64,000 bases of DNA from Chitinophaga arvensicola (GTDB lineage Bacteria; Bacteroidota; Bacteroidia; Chitinophagales; Chitinophagaceae): the NCBI RefSeq assembly GCF_900110835.1, contig NZ_FOJG01000001.1, positions 2,261,474 through 2,325,473 of the forward strand, read 5' to 3'. Of this stretch, positions 57,299-64,000 are shown one piece after another. The notes beneath the pieces are model-generated. The model ran no database searches and was not told the origin of the DNA. It saw only the letters and a list, made by a program, of their open reading frames with translations. The first letter of the stretch is position 1, and every line of letters starts with the position of its first letter. Made by a program: the position numbers and the translations under genes.

Positions 57299-57661
57299 AT
57301 GCATTGGTTTGTTGCGAAAGTAGTATATCAGATCATCTGCGGTGAAGGCAATCATACCCCGCAATTCGATGAACAATTAAGATTAATCAGCGCTGTTACC
57401 AAAAAAGATGCCTGTGACAAGGCCCGCGAAATTGGTATGCAGGAACAATATGCCTTTAAGAATCAACAACAGGAACTGGTACAATGGAAATTCATCAATG
57501 TACCGGAAGTATATACCCTGGATCAGCTGACAGACGGAATGGAACTGTATTCCCGCATAGAAGAACCGGGTGATCCCAATTCCTATATCGCCTGGTTACA
57601 GATGAAATCAGCACAGTTACAGGGACAACAATACTTTGAGCTGAACGTATCACCAATATAA
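57299..57661 (+). CDS. DUF4288 domain protein
   Basis: 120 residues. VAKVVYQIICGEGNHTPQFDEQLRLI and GMELYSRIEEPGD are the recognisable DUF4288 stretches. Soluble, no signal peptide. Placed between the LiaF-like gene and its presumed kinase. Function unknown. Follows the previous stop by 56 bases and precedes the kinase by about 10. Confidence 0.82.
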   Translation: MHWFVAKVVYQIICGEGNHTPQFDEQLRLISAVTKKDACDKAREIGMQEQYAFKNQQQELVQWKFINVPEVYTLDQLTDGMELYSRIEEPGDPNSYIAWLQMKSAQLQGQQYFELNVSPI

Positions 57662-57671
57662 ATCCGCTGCC

Positions 57672-58736
57672 TTGGCAAAACAGATAATTACCGGCAACTC
57701 ATGGTGGACCTTCCTTTGCTCTTTCGCTATCTGGTTATTCCTTTATGGCGGATTGCTCTGGTACTGGTTTGATATTCCGCTCGTACAATCCATTATCGAT
57801 AGTGCAGTACACGTGATCCTGCTGGGCGCCGCCGGTATTGTTATCAGTAATAATGTAGCCTACTACCGGCCGGCAGATGGTACTATGAAGTTTGGGTATG
57901 TAGCGGTAGTGAGTTTTGCGTTGTCCGTACTCTGGGTTTGCCTGAGCCGTTGGATCCTCGTATCTGCTTTTCCTGGGGAAGCGCAGTATTTACACTGGCT
58001 CAATTATGCCATTCCCATTCACGCTTTTGTAGGATGGATGTTAATTGCAAGTATCGGTTTCAGAAGCCAGATGTGGTACGATGCAGCAGAACAACAGGAG
58101 TCCCTGCAGCGGAAAGAAGCAACAGAGAAAATTGTGAGAGAGGCAGAGCTTTTCAAACTACGGCAGCAATTGCAGCCGCATTTTCTGTTTAACAGCCTCA
58201 ACTCTATCAATGCGCTGATCATGCTGCGTCCGAAAGAAGCCCGGGAAATGGTGCTGAAACTCTCGGATTTCCTGCGGGGATCTTTGAAAAGGGAAGATGA
58301 ACAATGGATTACCCTGGCAGAGGAGTTGAAATACCTGCAGCTGTACCTAGATATAGAAAAGGTACGTTTCGGGCACCGGCTATCTACCATCGTTACACGG
58401 GAAGAAGACGCAGAAGGACTGATGATGCCGCCCATGTTGCTACAGCCGGTTGTGGAAAATGCGATAAAATTCGGTTTATATGATACCACCGGTGATATTA
58501 CCATCAGCATAAAATCATGGTGGCAGGATAATATGTTATACATCGCTATCCAGAATCCATTCGACAGCGAATTACAACAACCCAATAAAGGCACTGGTTT
58601 CGGTCTGAGTTCCATCCACCGCAGGTTGTACCTGTTGTTTGCGCGGCAGGACCTGCTGGAAACCACCGCCCATGAAAATATATTTACCACAATCATTAAA
58701 GTACCACAAACGCATGATAAAAGCAGTCATAATTGA
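57672..58736 (+). CDS. LytS-type sensor histidine kinase, TTG start
   Basis: 354 residues, starting at TTG (57672); no ATG lies near, and the next in-frame Met is within the third helix. Four membrane helices (about 12-32, 38-58, 72-95, 110-130), then the His_kinase domain with LRQQLQPHFLFNSLNSI (His near 166) and an ATPase with QPVVENAIKFGLYD and GTGFGLSSIHRRL. Partner of the overlapping LytTR regulator. Signal unknown; membrane helices could sense envelope state through the LiaF-like protein. Confidence 0.9.
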   Translation: MAKQIITGNSWWTFLCSFAIWLFLYGGLLWYWFDIPLVQSIIDSAVHVILLGAAGIVISNNVAYYRPADGTMKFGYVAVVSFALSVLWVCLSRWILVSAFPGEAQYLHWLNYAIPIHAFVGWMLIASIGFRSQMWYDAAEQQESLQRKEATEKIVREAELFKLRQQLQPHFLFNSLNSINALIMLRPKEAREMVLKLSDFLRGSLKREDEQWITLAEELKYLQLYLDIEKVRFGHRLSTIVTREEDAEGLMMPPMLLQPVVENAIKFGLYDTTGDITISIKSWWQDNMLYIAIQNPFDSELQQPNKGTGFGLSSIHRRLYLLFARQDLLETTAHENIFTTIIKVPQTHDKSSHN

Positions 58737-59451
58737 TGATGAACCGTTGGCCCGTGAAGTGGTGAAAGAATACCTGTTAAACTTTCCGCAGATCCAGGTG
58801 ATGCAGGAATGCAATGATGGTTTTGAAGGACTGAAGGCAATCCAACAGCATCAACCGGATATCGTTTTCCTGGATATACAGATGCCTAAAATTACGGGCT
58901 TCGAAATGCTGGAACTGGTGGAAAATATGCCCGCCGTTATTTTTACCACTGCCTTTGAAGAACATGCTATCCGGGCGTTTGAAGTACATGCGGTGGATTA
59001 TTTACTGAAACCTTTTTCCAACGACCGTTTTGATAAAGCGGTACAGAAGTGGCTGGATCATTTTCAGACACCCTCTGCCAATACAGAAGCACTGCTGGAA
59101 ACAGCGGCATCTACCCCCTTGCAGAGCAACCGTGTAGTGATAAAGATCAATGGCAAGATCAAGATCATTCCCGTGCAGGATATCCATTACCTGGAGGCAG
59201 CAGATGACTACGTGAAAATTGTGACGCAGGAGGGGAGCTTCCTGAAAAACAAAACAATGGCTTTCTTTGAAAAAATGCTGGACCCGCAGCAGTTTACACG
59301 GGTGCATCGCTCTTATATACTCAATGTAAACCAGGTAACACGGATAGACCCCTACGAAAAAGAAAATCATTTGGCTATCCTGCGCAGCGGTGCGCGGGTA
59401 CTGGTGAGCAAAACCGGCTATCCCCGGTTGAAAGCCGCACTGGGACTATAG
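58714..59451 (+). CDS. LytTR-family response regulator
   Basis: 245 residues from ATG 58714, 23 bases inside the kinase gene (translational coupling likely). Receiver domain with Asp8-Asp9 (IIDDEPLA), phospho-acceptor Asp in IVFLDIQMP, Lys in DYLLKPFS; LytTR domain from about 145 with YLEAADDYVKIV and FTRVHRSYILN. Forms a two-component pair. Like the pair at 14804-17576 it joins a LytS-type kinase to a LytTR regulator. Confidence 0.93.
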   Translation: MIKAVIIDDEPLAREVVKEYLLNFPQIQVMQECNDGFEGLKAIQQHQPDIVFLDIQMPKITGFEMLELVENMPAVIFTTAFEEHAIRAFEVHAVDYLLKPFSNDRFDKAVQKWLDHFQTPSANTEALLETAASTPLQSNRVVIKINGKIKIIPVQDIHYLEAADDYVKIVTQEGSFLKNKTMAFFEKMLDPQQFTRVHRSYILNVNQVTRIDPYEKENHLAILRSGARVLVSKTGYPRLKAALGL

Positions 59452-59482
59452 AAAGGAAAGAAGTGTTAAAAATAAAGAAGTG

Positions 59483-59515
59483 AAAAAAAGGCTGTCTCTG
59501 TGACAGCCTTTTTTT
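59483..59515. terminator. Bidirectional terminator, LytTR regulator / thioesterase
   Basis: AAAAAAAGGCTGTC (59483-59496) pairs with GACAGCCTTTTTTT (59502-59515), loop of 5; A- and T-runs make it active in both directions. Confidence 0.92.
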
Positions 59516-59905
59516 CTAGAATCGCGCAAATAATCTGTTTAGCTTTTCTTTCGCAAGTATCTTCTGCACCTGTATCCCGGTGGCAATTACCCGCCCATTG
59601 CAAACTGCTTCATAGCTACATGTAATTTCGTGATGATGAATTTCCGTAATGGTAGCGGTGAAATCTACCTGGCTGCCGGTAAGTGCGGGCGACAGGTGTT
59701 CAATCGTGAGCCTTGTGCCGATTCCTTCTTCTTCCTCTTCTTTCATCTCCAGTACAAACAGCCGGCAGCACCATTCCGCGTCGCGTCCGAGTGCAAAGGT
59801 GGCATATACGGGATGCACGTTTCCACTATCAAAAGATGCACAGTCCTCTGGTCGTACTATACGGCTGAAATGCTTTGTATCACCGGGTTTGAAGATGGAT
59901 AACAT
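59516..59905 (-). CDS. Hotdog-fold thioesterase family protein
   Basis: 129 residues. A FlK-like hotdog pattern: an N-terminal VHPVYATFALGRDAEW segment, a polyglutamate stretch EEEEEGIGTRLTIEHLSPALTGSQVDF, and a Glu/His-rich strand (ITEIHHHEITCSYEAVCNGRV). Possibly an acyl-CoA or housekeeping thioesterase; substrate unknown. 20 bases after mntH and on the same strand, so it may share the MntR-controlled transcript. Confidence 0.8.
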   Translation of the reverse strand: MLSIFKPGDTKHFSRIVRPEDCASFDSGNVHPVYATFALGRDAEWCCRLFVLEMKEEEEEGIGTRLTIEHLSPALTGSQVDFTATITEIHHHEITCSYEAVCNGRVIATGIQVQKILAKEKLNRLFARF

Positions 59906-59925
59906 CAGTATATAATTTTAGTTGC

Positions 59926-61806
59926 TTACTGCACTACCAGCACGGGGATTTTTACTTCGTGTCTTACCTGGTTGGCGGTTTCTCCGTAGAGCCAGTCTTT
60001 AAAACCTTTATGACCGTGACCTCCCAATACCAGGAAGTCTGCTTTTTCTTCGTGTACAATACGTGCAATTTCACGGGCGCGTCTGCGGAAGCCAAGCACG
60101 CCTTTGGCGTTGATGTTGCGGCTTTTCAGCAGGGCGATGTAGGTGTCGAGTTGCTCCTGGTCGCGCCGTGTTTCCAGGTCGTCGGAGTCCTTTCCAAAAT
60201 ATTTGGCGGAGGCACTTTCTACGATATGGATCAGGATATATTGCGTGTGTTCGTTACCGTGAGCAATGGCATTGGTCACAATGTCTTTGTCGCGTGGCGA
60301 GAAATCCAGCGCCATGGCGATGCGGTGATAAGCCGGTGTTTCCATTTCGCCCAGTGATACCTGGGTGGTGTGGATACCGGCGGCTGCATCTTCGCGGTAG
60401 CGGCTGCGCAGCGGATAGATGATGGTGATCAGCAGCAGGACGACAAAGCCCGCGCACGCGATCAGGATTAATCCATCTACAAAAACATTATTGGTACCGG
60501 ACATATAATCGACTACTTCAGATAATACCATCCGCATATTAAGGTACACCAATAAAATGGTGACCAGCCAGCTGAATATTTTGGTAACAGGTTTGATGGC
60601 GAAGATGCCCATGGTTTTTTTATCGCTCACAAAATGGATCAGCGGAATGATGGCAAAACCGAGTTGTAAACTCAGCAATACCTGGCTGAATACCAGCAGG
60701 GCGCCTACTTCTTCATCGCCCGCAATGATAATCACCAGCAGGGCCGGAATGATGGCCAGCAGGCGGGTGATCAGGCGGCGCAACCAGGGATTGATGCGCA
60801 GTCGCAGGTAGCCCTCCATCACAATCTGTCCGGCGAGTGTACCGGTTACAGTAGAACTTTGTCCGGCAGCAATGAGTGCCACGGCAAAGAGGATGGGCGC
60901 CAGTTTGCTGCCCAGCAGCTGGTCCAGCAGTTTATGTGCATCCTGTATTTCGGCCACATCGGTGCGGCCGCTTTTGAAGAACACGGCGGCGGCGAGGATC
61001 AGGATGGCTGCATTGACCAGGAAGGCGAGGTTCAGCGCAATGGTACTGTCAATGAAATTCATTTTGATGGCCTGCTTTATGCCGGCGTCATCACGTTTTA
61101 TTTTCCGCGTTTGTACCAGGGCGGAGTGCAGGTATAAGTTGTGCGGCATCACGGTGGCGCCGATAATACCGATGGCAATATACAGTGCCGTATTGTCGGG
61201 GATAGTAGGAATAAAGCCTTTCACCACTTCGTTCATTTGTGGTTTCACGAGAATTAGCTCTACCAGGAAGGAGGCGCCCACGATAGCCACCAGGGTGATG
61301 ATAAAGCCTTCCATTTTCCGGATACCGTAGCGTTGTAATACGAGGAGGAGGAAAGTGTCGAGTACGGTAAGACTCACCCCCCATATCAGGGGTAAGCCGG
61401 TCAGCAGTTGGATACCGATGGCCATGCCCAGTACTTCCGCCAGATCGGTGGCGGCGATCGCAATTTCTGCCAGCACATACAGGATGAAGTTGACAACCGG
61501 AGGGTAGGTTTCCCGGTTGGCCTGCGCCAGATCGCGGCCGCGTACAATGCCCAGCCGGGCGCTCAGGCTTTGCAGCAAGAGGGCCATGAGGTTACTCATG
61601 AGCAGTACCCAGAGTAATTTATAACCGTACTGACTACCACCGGCCAGGTCTGTGGCCCAGTTGCCCGGGTCCATATACCCGACACTCACGAGGTAGGCCG
61701 GACCAAAAAAGGCGAAGATCTTTTTCCACTTGGATTTTCCACTCGTTTCTACACTCTGATGTACCTCACTTAACGATGCTGATGAATGGGTATGCTCGAT
61801 GCTCAT
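59926..61806 (-). CDS. mntH: Nramp divalent metal transporter fused to a universal stress protein domain
   Basis: 626 residues, about 200 more than a plain MntH. The transporter part (about 30-470) has 11 or so membrane helices with the metal-binding motifs DPGNWATD (Asp46-Asn49) and ATVMPHNLYLHSALV. After a short linker, the last 140 residues match a UspA domain, with an ATP-type Gly-x-x-Gly region (LVLGGHGHKGFKDWLYG). Imports Mn2+ (or Fe2+) with protons. The tail may regulate or couple to stress signals. Follows the mntR gene directly. Confidence 0.92.
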   Translation of the reverse strand: MSIEHTHSSASLSEVHQSVETSGKSKWKKIFAFFGPAYLVSVGYMDPGNWATDLAGGSQYGYKLLWVLLMSNLMALLLQSLSARLGIVRGRDLAQANRETYPPVVNFILYVLAEIAIAATDLAEVLGMAIGIQLLTGLPLIWGVSLTVLDTFLLLVLQRYGIRKMEGFIITLVAIVGASFLVELILVKPQMNEVVKGFIPTIPDNTALYIAIGIIGATVMPHNLYLHSALVQTRKIKRDDAGIKQAIKMNFIDSTIALNLAFLVNAAILILAAAVFFKSGRTDVAEIQDAHKLLDQLLGSKLAPILFAVALIAAGQSSTVTGTLAGQIVMEGYLRLRINPWLRRLITRLLAIIPALLVIIIAGDEEVGALLVFSQVLLSLQLGFAIIPLIHFVSDKKTMGIFAIKPVTKIFSWLVTILLVYLNMRMVLSEVVDYMSGTNNVFVDGLILIACAGFVVLLLITIIYPLRSRYREDAAAGIHTTQVSLGEMETPAYHRIAMALDFSPRDKDIVTNAIAHGNEHTQYILIHIVESASAKYFGKDSDDLETRRDQEQLDTYIALLKSRNINAKGVLGFRRRAREIARIVHEEKADFLVLGGHGHKGFKDWLYGETANQVRHEVKIPVLVVQ

Positions 61807-61821
61807 AGTATATAAGAAGAA

Positions 61822-62481
61822 TTAAACGGGTCTGACCATGATATTTTTTGCTACCTGTTCACTGATGGTGATGGCAGGCTGCTGTTTCACTTTTATCTCA
61901 ATAGAATTATCGTATTCATAATGGGCCATGATTTCCAGCTGTGTACCCAGTTTGATGCCTTTTGCATTCAGGAAGGCCAGCAGGGCCGTAGACTGATCGG
62001 TTACCGCTGTAACTACCAGGCGTCTGGCGTTGGCCTGGTCCAGGGAGGTTTGCGGACGGGGTTTGGCCATTTTTCCGTGGGCATCGGGGATGGGGTCGCC
62101 ATGCGGGTCGATTACCGGGTTGCCCAGGAATTCACTCAGCCGGTTGGTGAGCTTTTCGCTGCGTACGTGCTCCAGTTCTTCGGCCAGTTCGTGTACTTCT
62201 TCCCAGCTGAAAGCGAGTTTGTCTACCAGGAAACATTCCCACAGGCGGTGACGCCGTACAATCTGCAGGGCGGCTTTCCGGCCTTCGGGTGATAACGTGA
62301 TGCCTTTGTATTTCTCATATTCAATCAGTTTCTTTTCTTTCAGCTTTTTAGCCATGTCTGTTACCGATGCCGGCTTGGTATCCAGTTCGTATGCCAGTGC
62401 ATTGGTAGTAACCACCGAATCGCCTTCCTGCAGCTTATAGATCGATTTAATATGATTCTCTTCCGCGATCGATAAATTCAT
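61822..62481 (-). CDS. mntR: MntR/DtxR-family metal-dependent regulator
   Basis: 219 residues. N-terminal winged-helix (about 1-60) with NALAYELDTKPASVTDMAKKL, a dimerisation/metal region (60-140) with a Cys, Asp/Glu and His residues (GKMAKPRPQT to the HELAEELEHVRSEKL helix), and a C-terminal FeoA/SH3-like domain (about 150-219). Represses manganese or iron uptake when metal is bound. Starts the mntR-mntH-thioesterase unit, and a 7-4-7 palindrome overlaps its promoter, so autoregulation is likely. Metal (Mn or Fe) is not certain. Confidence 0.92.
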   Translation of the reverse strand: MNLSIAEENHIKSIYKLQEGDSVVTTNALAYELDTKPASVTDMAKKLKEKKLIEYEKYKGITLSPEGRKAALQIVRRHRLWECFLVDKLAFSWEEVHELAEELEHVRSEKLTNRLSEFLGNPVIDPHGDPIPDAHGKMAKPRPQTSLDQANARRLVVTAVTDQSTALLAFLNAKGIKLGTQLEIMAHYEYDNSIEIKVKQQPAITISEQVAKNIMVRPV

Positions 62482-62485
62482 GTTA

Positions 62486-62514
62486 TCTAAAATATTATTT
62501 AGACAAATCTAAAT
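62486..62514 (-). promoter_or_regulatory. MntR-type operator overlapping the mntR -7 box
   Basis: ATTTAGA-CAAA-TCTAAAT (62497-62514) is a perfect 18-bp palindrome. An overlapping TCTAAA-N6-TTTAGA (62486-62503) shares its half site. The reverse-strand -7 box TAGATTTG (62504-62511) lies inside the palindrome, so a bound repressor would block RNA polymerase. Three half sites are spaced 10-12 bases. Confidence 0.75.
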
Positions 62515-62612
62515 AAATAAATCGAACTTTTATATATCCGGTATGTTTTTTGATTTTTAGCGCGCACATATAAAAATTATATCTAACTTTTCGCCCAGAA
62601 TTAACTTTTCTA

Positions 62613-63554
62613 ATGAAGCGTTTCCTTTTATTATTACTGGCCATCGGTGTTTTAGCAGCCTGCAAATCGAAGAAGAAAGCAGGAAGTGGCAATGAGCCCA
62701 TGACATTTGAAGACTTCCAGGCATTGTTTACGCCTGGCAACCTCCCGTACAGGCTCACTCCGGATACCCTGCAGCTGAAACTGGCGGATTCACTGCGGCT
62801 GGATACGGCGGCCCTGCGCTTTTTAACGGATACGCTCCCTAAAGGTGATTTTACAAAAAATGAAGGCGTAAAGTTTTATCCCCTCCAGCGTATTTCCGGT
62901 AGCGTAGTGGATTATGTGGTGGTAAAAGCCGCCGGCAGATCGCAATCTGTAGGTTATCTCTGTTTCCTCGATAAAAAAGGGAAATACCTCAACCGTATCC
63001 GTGGAGCCAGCACCGGTAGCGCAGATGGTACGGTTACCTCCCTGCAGATCGACAGCAAAAATGTAGTGAAGATCAGCAGCGAAACAAAGTTGTCCGGCAG
63101 CCGCAGCGCTTTGAAGGAAGATTTTTACATGGTGAATCCTGATGGAACGGTAACGCTCATCATGACTAACTCCAACGGACCAACGAACGCAGGACAGATC
63201 TTTAACCCGATTGATACATTACCCCGTAAACATAAGTTTTCCGGCGATTATACCTCCGGTGAAATGAATATCGTTTCTATCCGTGATGGGGATGATGCGA
63301 AGACTTTCCAGTTCTTCATCACTTTCTCAAAAGACAATGGTAACTGTAAAGGAGAACTGAGCGGTAAAGGGCATTATATTGCGGGCAACCGTGGTGAATA
63401 CAAAGACAAGGAATCTTCCTGCGGCATTTCCTTCCAGTTCTCTGCTGGTCGTGTCAGCATCCGGGAAATTGGTGGCTGTGGCGCTTACAGGGGCATCAAA
63501 TGCTTCTTTGAGGGGGGCTTTGTGAAGAAGGCAGAGAAGAAGAAAAAGAAATAA
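62613..63554 (+). CDS. Lipoprotein of unknown function
   Basis: 313 residues. Signal peptide with lipobox Leu-Ala-Ala-Cys17 (VLAACKSKKK). The first half is Asp/Leu-rich with no motif; the second half is beta-rich with four or so Cys (NGNCKGELSGKG, ESSCGISFQF, GGCGAYRGIKC), which may pair. The last ten residues are almost all Lys (KKAEKKKKK). Not recognised in any known family. No genes with shared function next to it; a MntR operator lies upstream but on the other strand. Confidence 0.7.
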   Translation: MKRFLLLLLAIGVLAACKSKKKAGSGNEPMTFEDFQALFTPGNLPYRLTPDTLQLKLADSLRLDTAALRFLTDTLPKGDFTKNEGVKFYPLQRISGSVVDYVVVKAAGRSQSVGYLCFLDKKGKYLNRIRGASTGSADGTVTSLQIDSKNVVKISSETKLSGSRSALKEDFYMVNPDGTVTLIMTNSNGPTNAGQIFNPIDTLPRKHKFSGDYTSGEMNIVSIRDGDDAKTFQFFITFSKDNGNCKGELSGKGHYIAGNRGEYKDKESSCGISFQFSAGRVSIREIGGCGAYRGIKCFFEGGFVKKAEKKKKK

Positions 63555-63569
63555 AGGCCTTCGGCCTTT
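63553..63569 (+). terminator. C(UUCG)G hairpin at the stop codon
   Basis: AAAGGCC pairs with GGCCTTT around a TTCG loop closed by C-G, a highly stable tetraloop, overlapping the stop codon of the lipoprotein gene. No T-run; part of a two-hairpin 3' end with the next element. Confidence 0.6.
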
Positions 63570-63590
63570 GGTGATAGACTGATTTTAATA

Positions 63591-63638
63591 TCGGGGAGAT
63601 GAAAGTAATTACATGACTTTCATCTCCCCGATGTTTTT
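63591..63638 (+). terminator. GGGGAGAT-family terminator hairpin (e)
   Basis: TCGGGGAGATGAAAGT (63591-63606) pairs perfectly with ACTTTCATCTCCCCGA (63616-63631), loop of 9, followed by TGTTTTT. Terminates the lipoprotein gene. Confidence 0.92.
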
Positions 63639-63849
63639 AACAACAATCACGGAAACAAAATCATTCACTTTCACATCAGAGAAACCTGCACATTATTGAT
63701 GCGAAATATATATAAGTGCAAAAAAATACAGCGGCATTTGAAAAATTGAATCCAAATTTTATTTTTCCTGTAATACCTTTCTGTAAAGGATTTGAGCCTT
63801 ATTGTGCTACATGTGTTTCATGCATTTTTTCTGCTTTTTTCAAAAAATA
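63639..63849. other. Intergenic region before tRNA-Val
   Basis: About 210 AT-rich bases without a gene or hairpin that I could support. Confidence 0.5.
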
Positions 63850-63880
63850 TTTGGTAGAATAAAAATAGTTTATACCTTTG
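63850..63880 (+). promoter_or_regulatory. Consensus promoter of tRNA-Val
   Basis: TTTG (63850-63853), 19 bases, then TACCTTTG (63873-63880), an exact Bacteroidota consensus. The start is expected about 37 bases before the tRNA. More tRNAs may follow beyond the window. Confidence 0.9.
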
Positions 63881-63923
63881 CGATCCAATCGAACGAAAGG
63901 GACGATAGGTAAGAAACAAAAGA

Positions 63924-63998
63924 GGGAGCTTAGCTCAGCTGGTTCAGAGCATCTGCCTTACAAGCAGAGGGTCACTGGTTCGAATCCAGTAGCTCCCA
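63924..63998 (+). tRNA. tRNA-Val (anticodon TAC)
   Basis: Acceptor GGGAGCT/AGCTCCC, D-arm AGCTCAGCTGGTTCAGAGC, anticodon stem TCTGC/GCAGA around CTTACAA (anticodon TAC), T-arm CTGGTTCGAATCCAG. Discriminator A. CCA is not encoded (the genome reads ACA). It is the last feature of the window. Confidence 0.97.
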
Positions 63999-64000
63999 CA

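Overview
The window looks like chromosomal DNA of a Bacteroidota bacterium, most likely Chitinophagaceae (Chitinophaga-like). Evidence: many intergenic regions carry the Bacteroidota promoter pattern TTTG-N19-TAnnTTTG (cleanest at 23352-23382 and 63850-63880); ribosome binding sites are weak; a protein with a C-terminal type IX secretion (T9SS) sorting domain and a PorW/SprE homologue are present; and IspH, YidC and the putative porin are of the Bacteroidota type. There is no sign of a prophage, insertion sequence, CRISPR array or other mobile island. This is a core-genome region with some lineage-specific cassettes.

Layout. 1-7264: end of a retropepsin-like gene, tRNA-Asp, accA, dapA, rnz, an orphan STAS protein and clpC. 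7265-13405: a three-gene surface operon (two fibre-like repeat proteins and a T9SS-sorted protein) behind a structured leader. 13406-17805: cmk, a candidate structured ncRNA, and a TPR histidine kinase with its LytTR regulator. 17806-22290: ispH, rhomboid protease and rpsA. 22323-28784: a HAD phosphatase; a sulfite reductase/siroheme operon behind a Cys-codon leader peptide and a terminator hairpin; DUF488, HD-domain and thioesterase genes. 28785-36109: pyrG, yidC, an M28 peptidase, and a reverse-strand cluster of SprT, AtpI/AtpZ-like, bactofilin and a truncated M23-type protein. 36364-43353: porW/sprE, PBP1a and a thioredoxin-fold protein. 43368-47525: sucC, purine nucleoside phosphorylase and a porin. 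47607-50313: a metal-handling cassette (HYC_CC_PP protein, HMA protein, barrel protein, HMA-AraC fusion regulator) followed by a 23-residue Cys-Cys micro-ORF between two terminators. 50415-54867: L,D-transpeptidase and two unlike isocitrate dehydrogenases in tandem. 54995-59515: SGNH hydrolase, flavin reductase-like protein, and a LiaF-like/DUF4288/histidine kinase/LytTR operon. 59516-62514: thioesterase, Nramp-USP fusion and MntR with an operator over its own promoter. 62613-64000: a lipoprotein and tRNA-Val.

The strongest candidate for an undescribed system is the region upstream of the sulfite reductase operon (23352-23552). A near-consensus promoter drives a 22-codon ORF with a tandem Cys-Cys codon pair. 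The end of that ORF can pair with the 5' arm of a downstream terminator. This is what classical ribosome-stalling attenuation by cysteine (or charged tRNA-Cys) would require. Also notable are a dispersed family of GGGGAGAT...ATCTCCCC 3' hairpins, the metal cassette with its micro-ORF, and a paired-end RNA candidate at 14500-14680.
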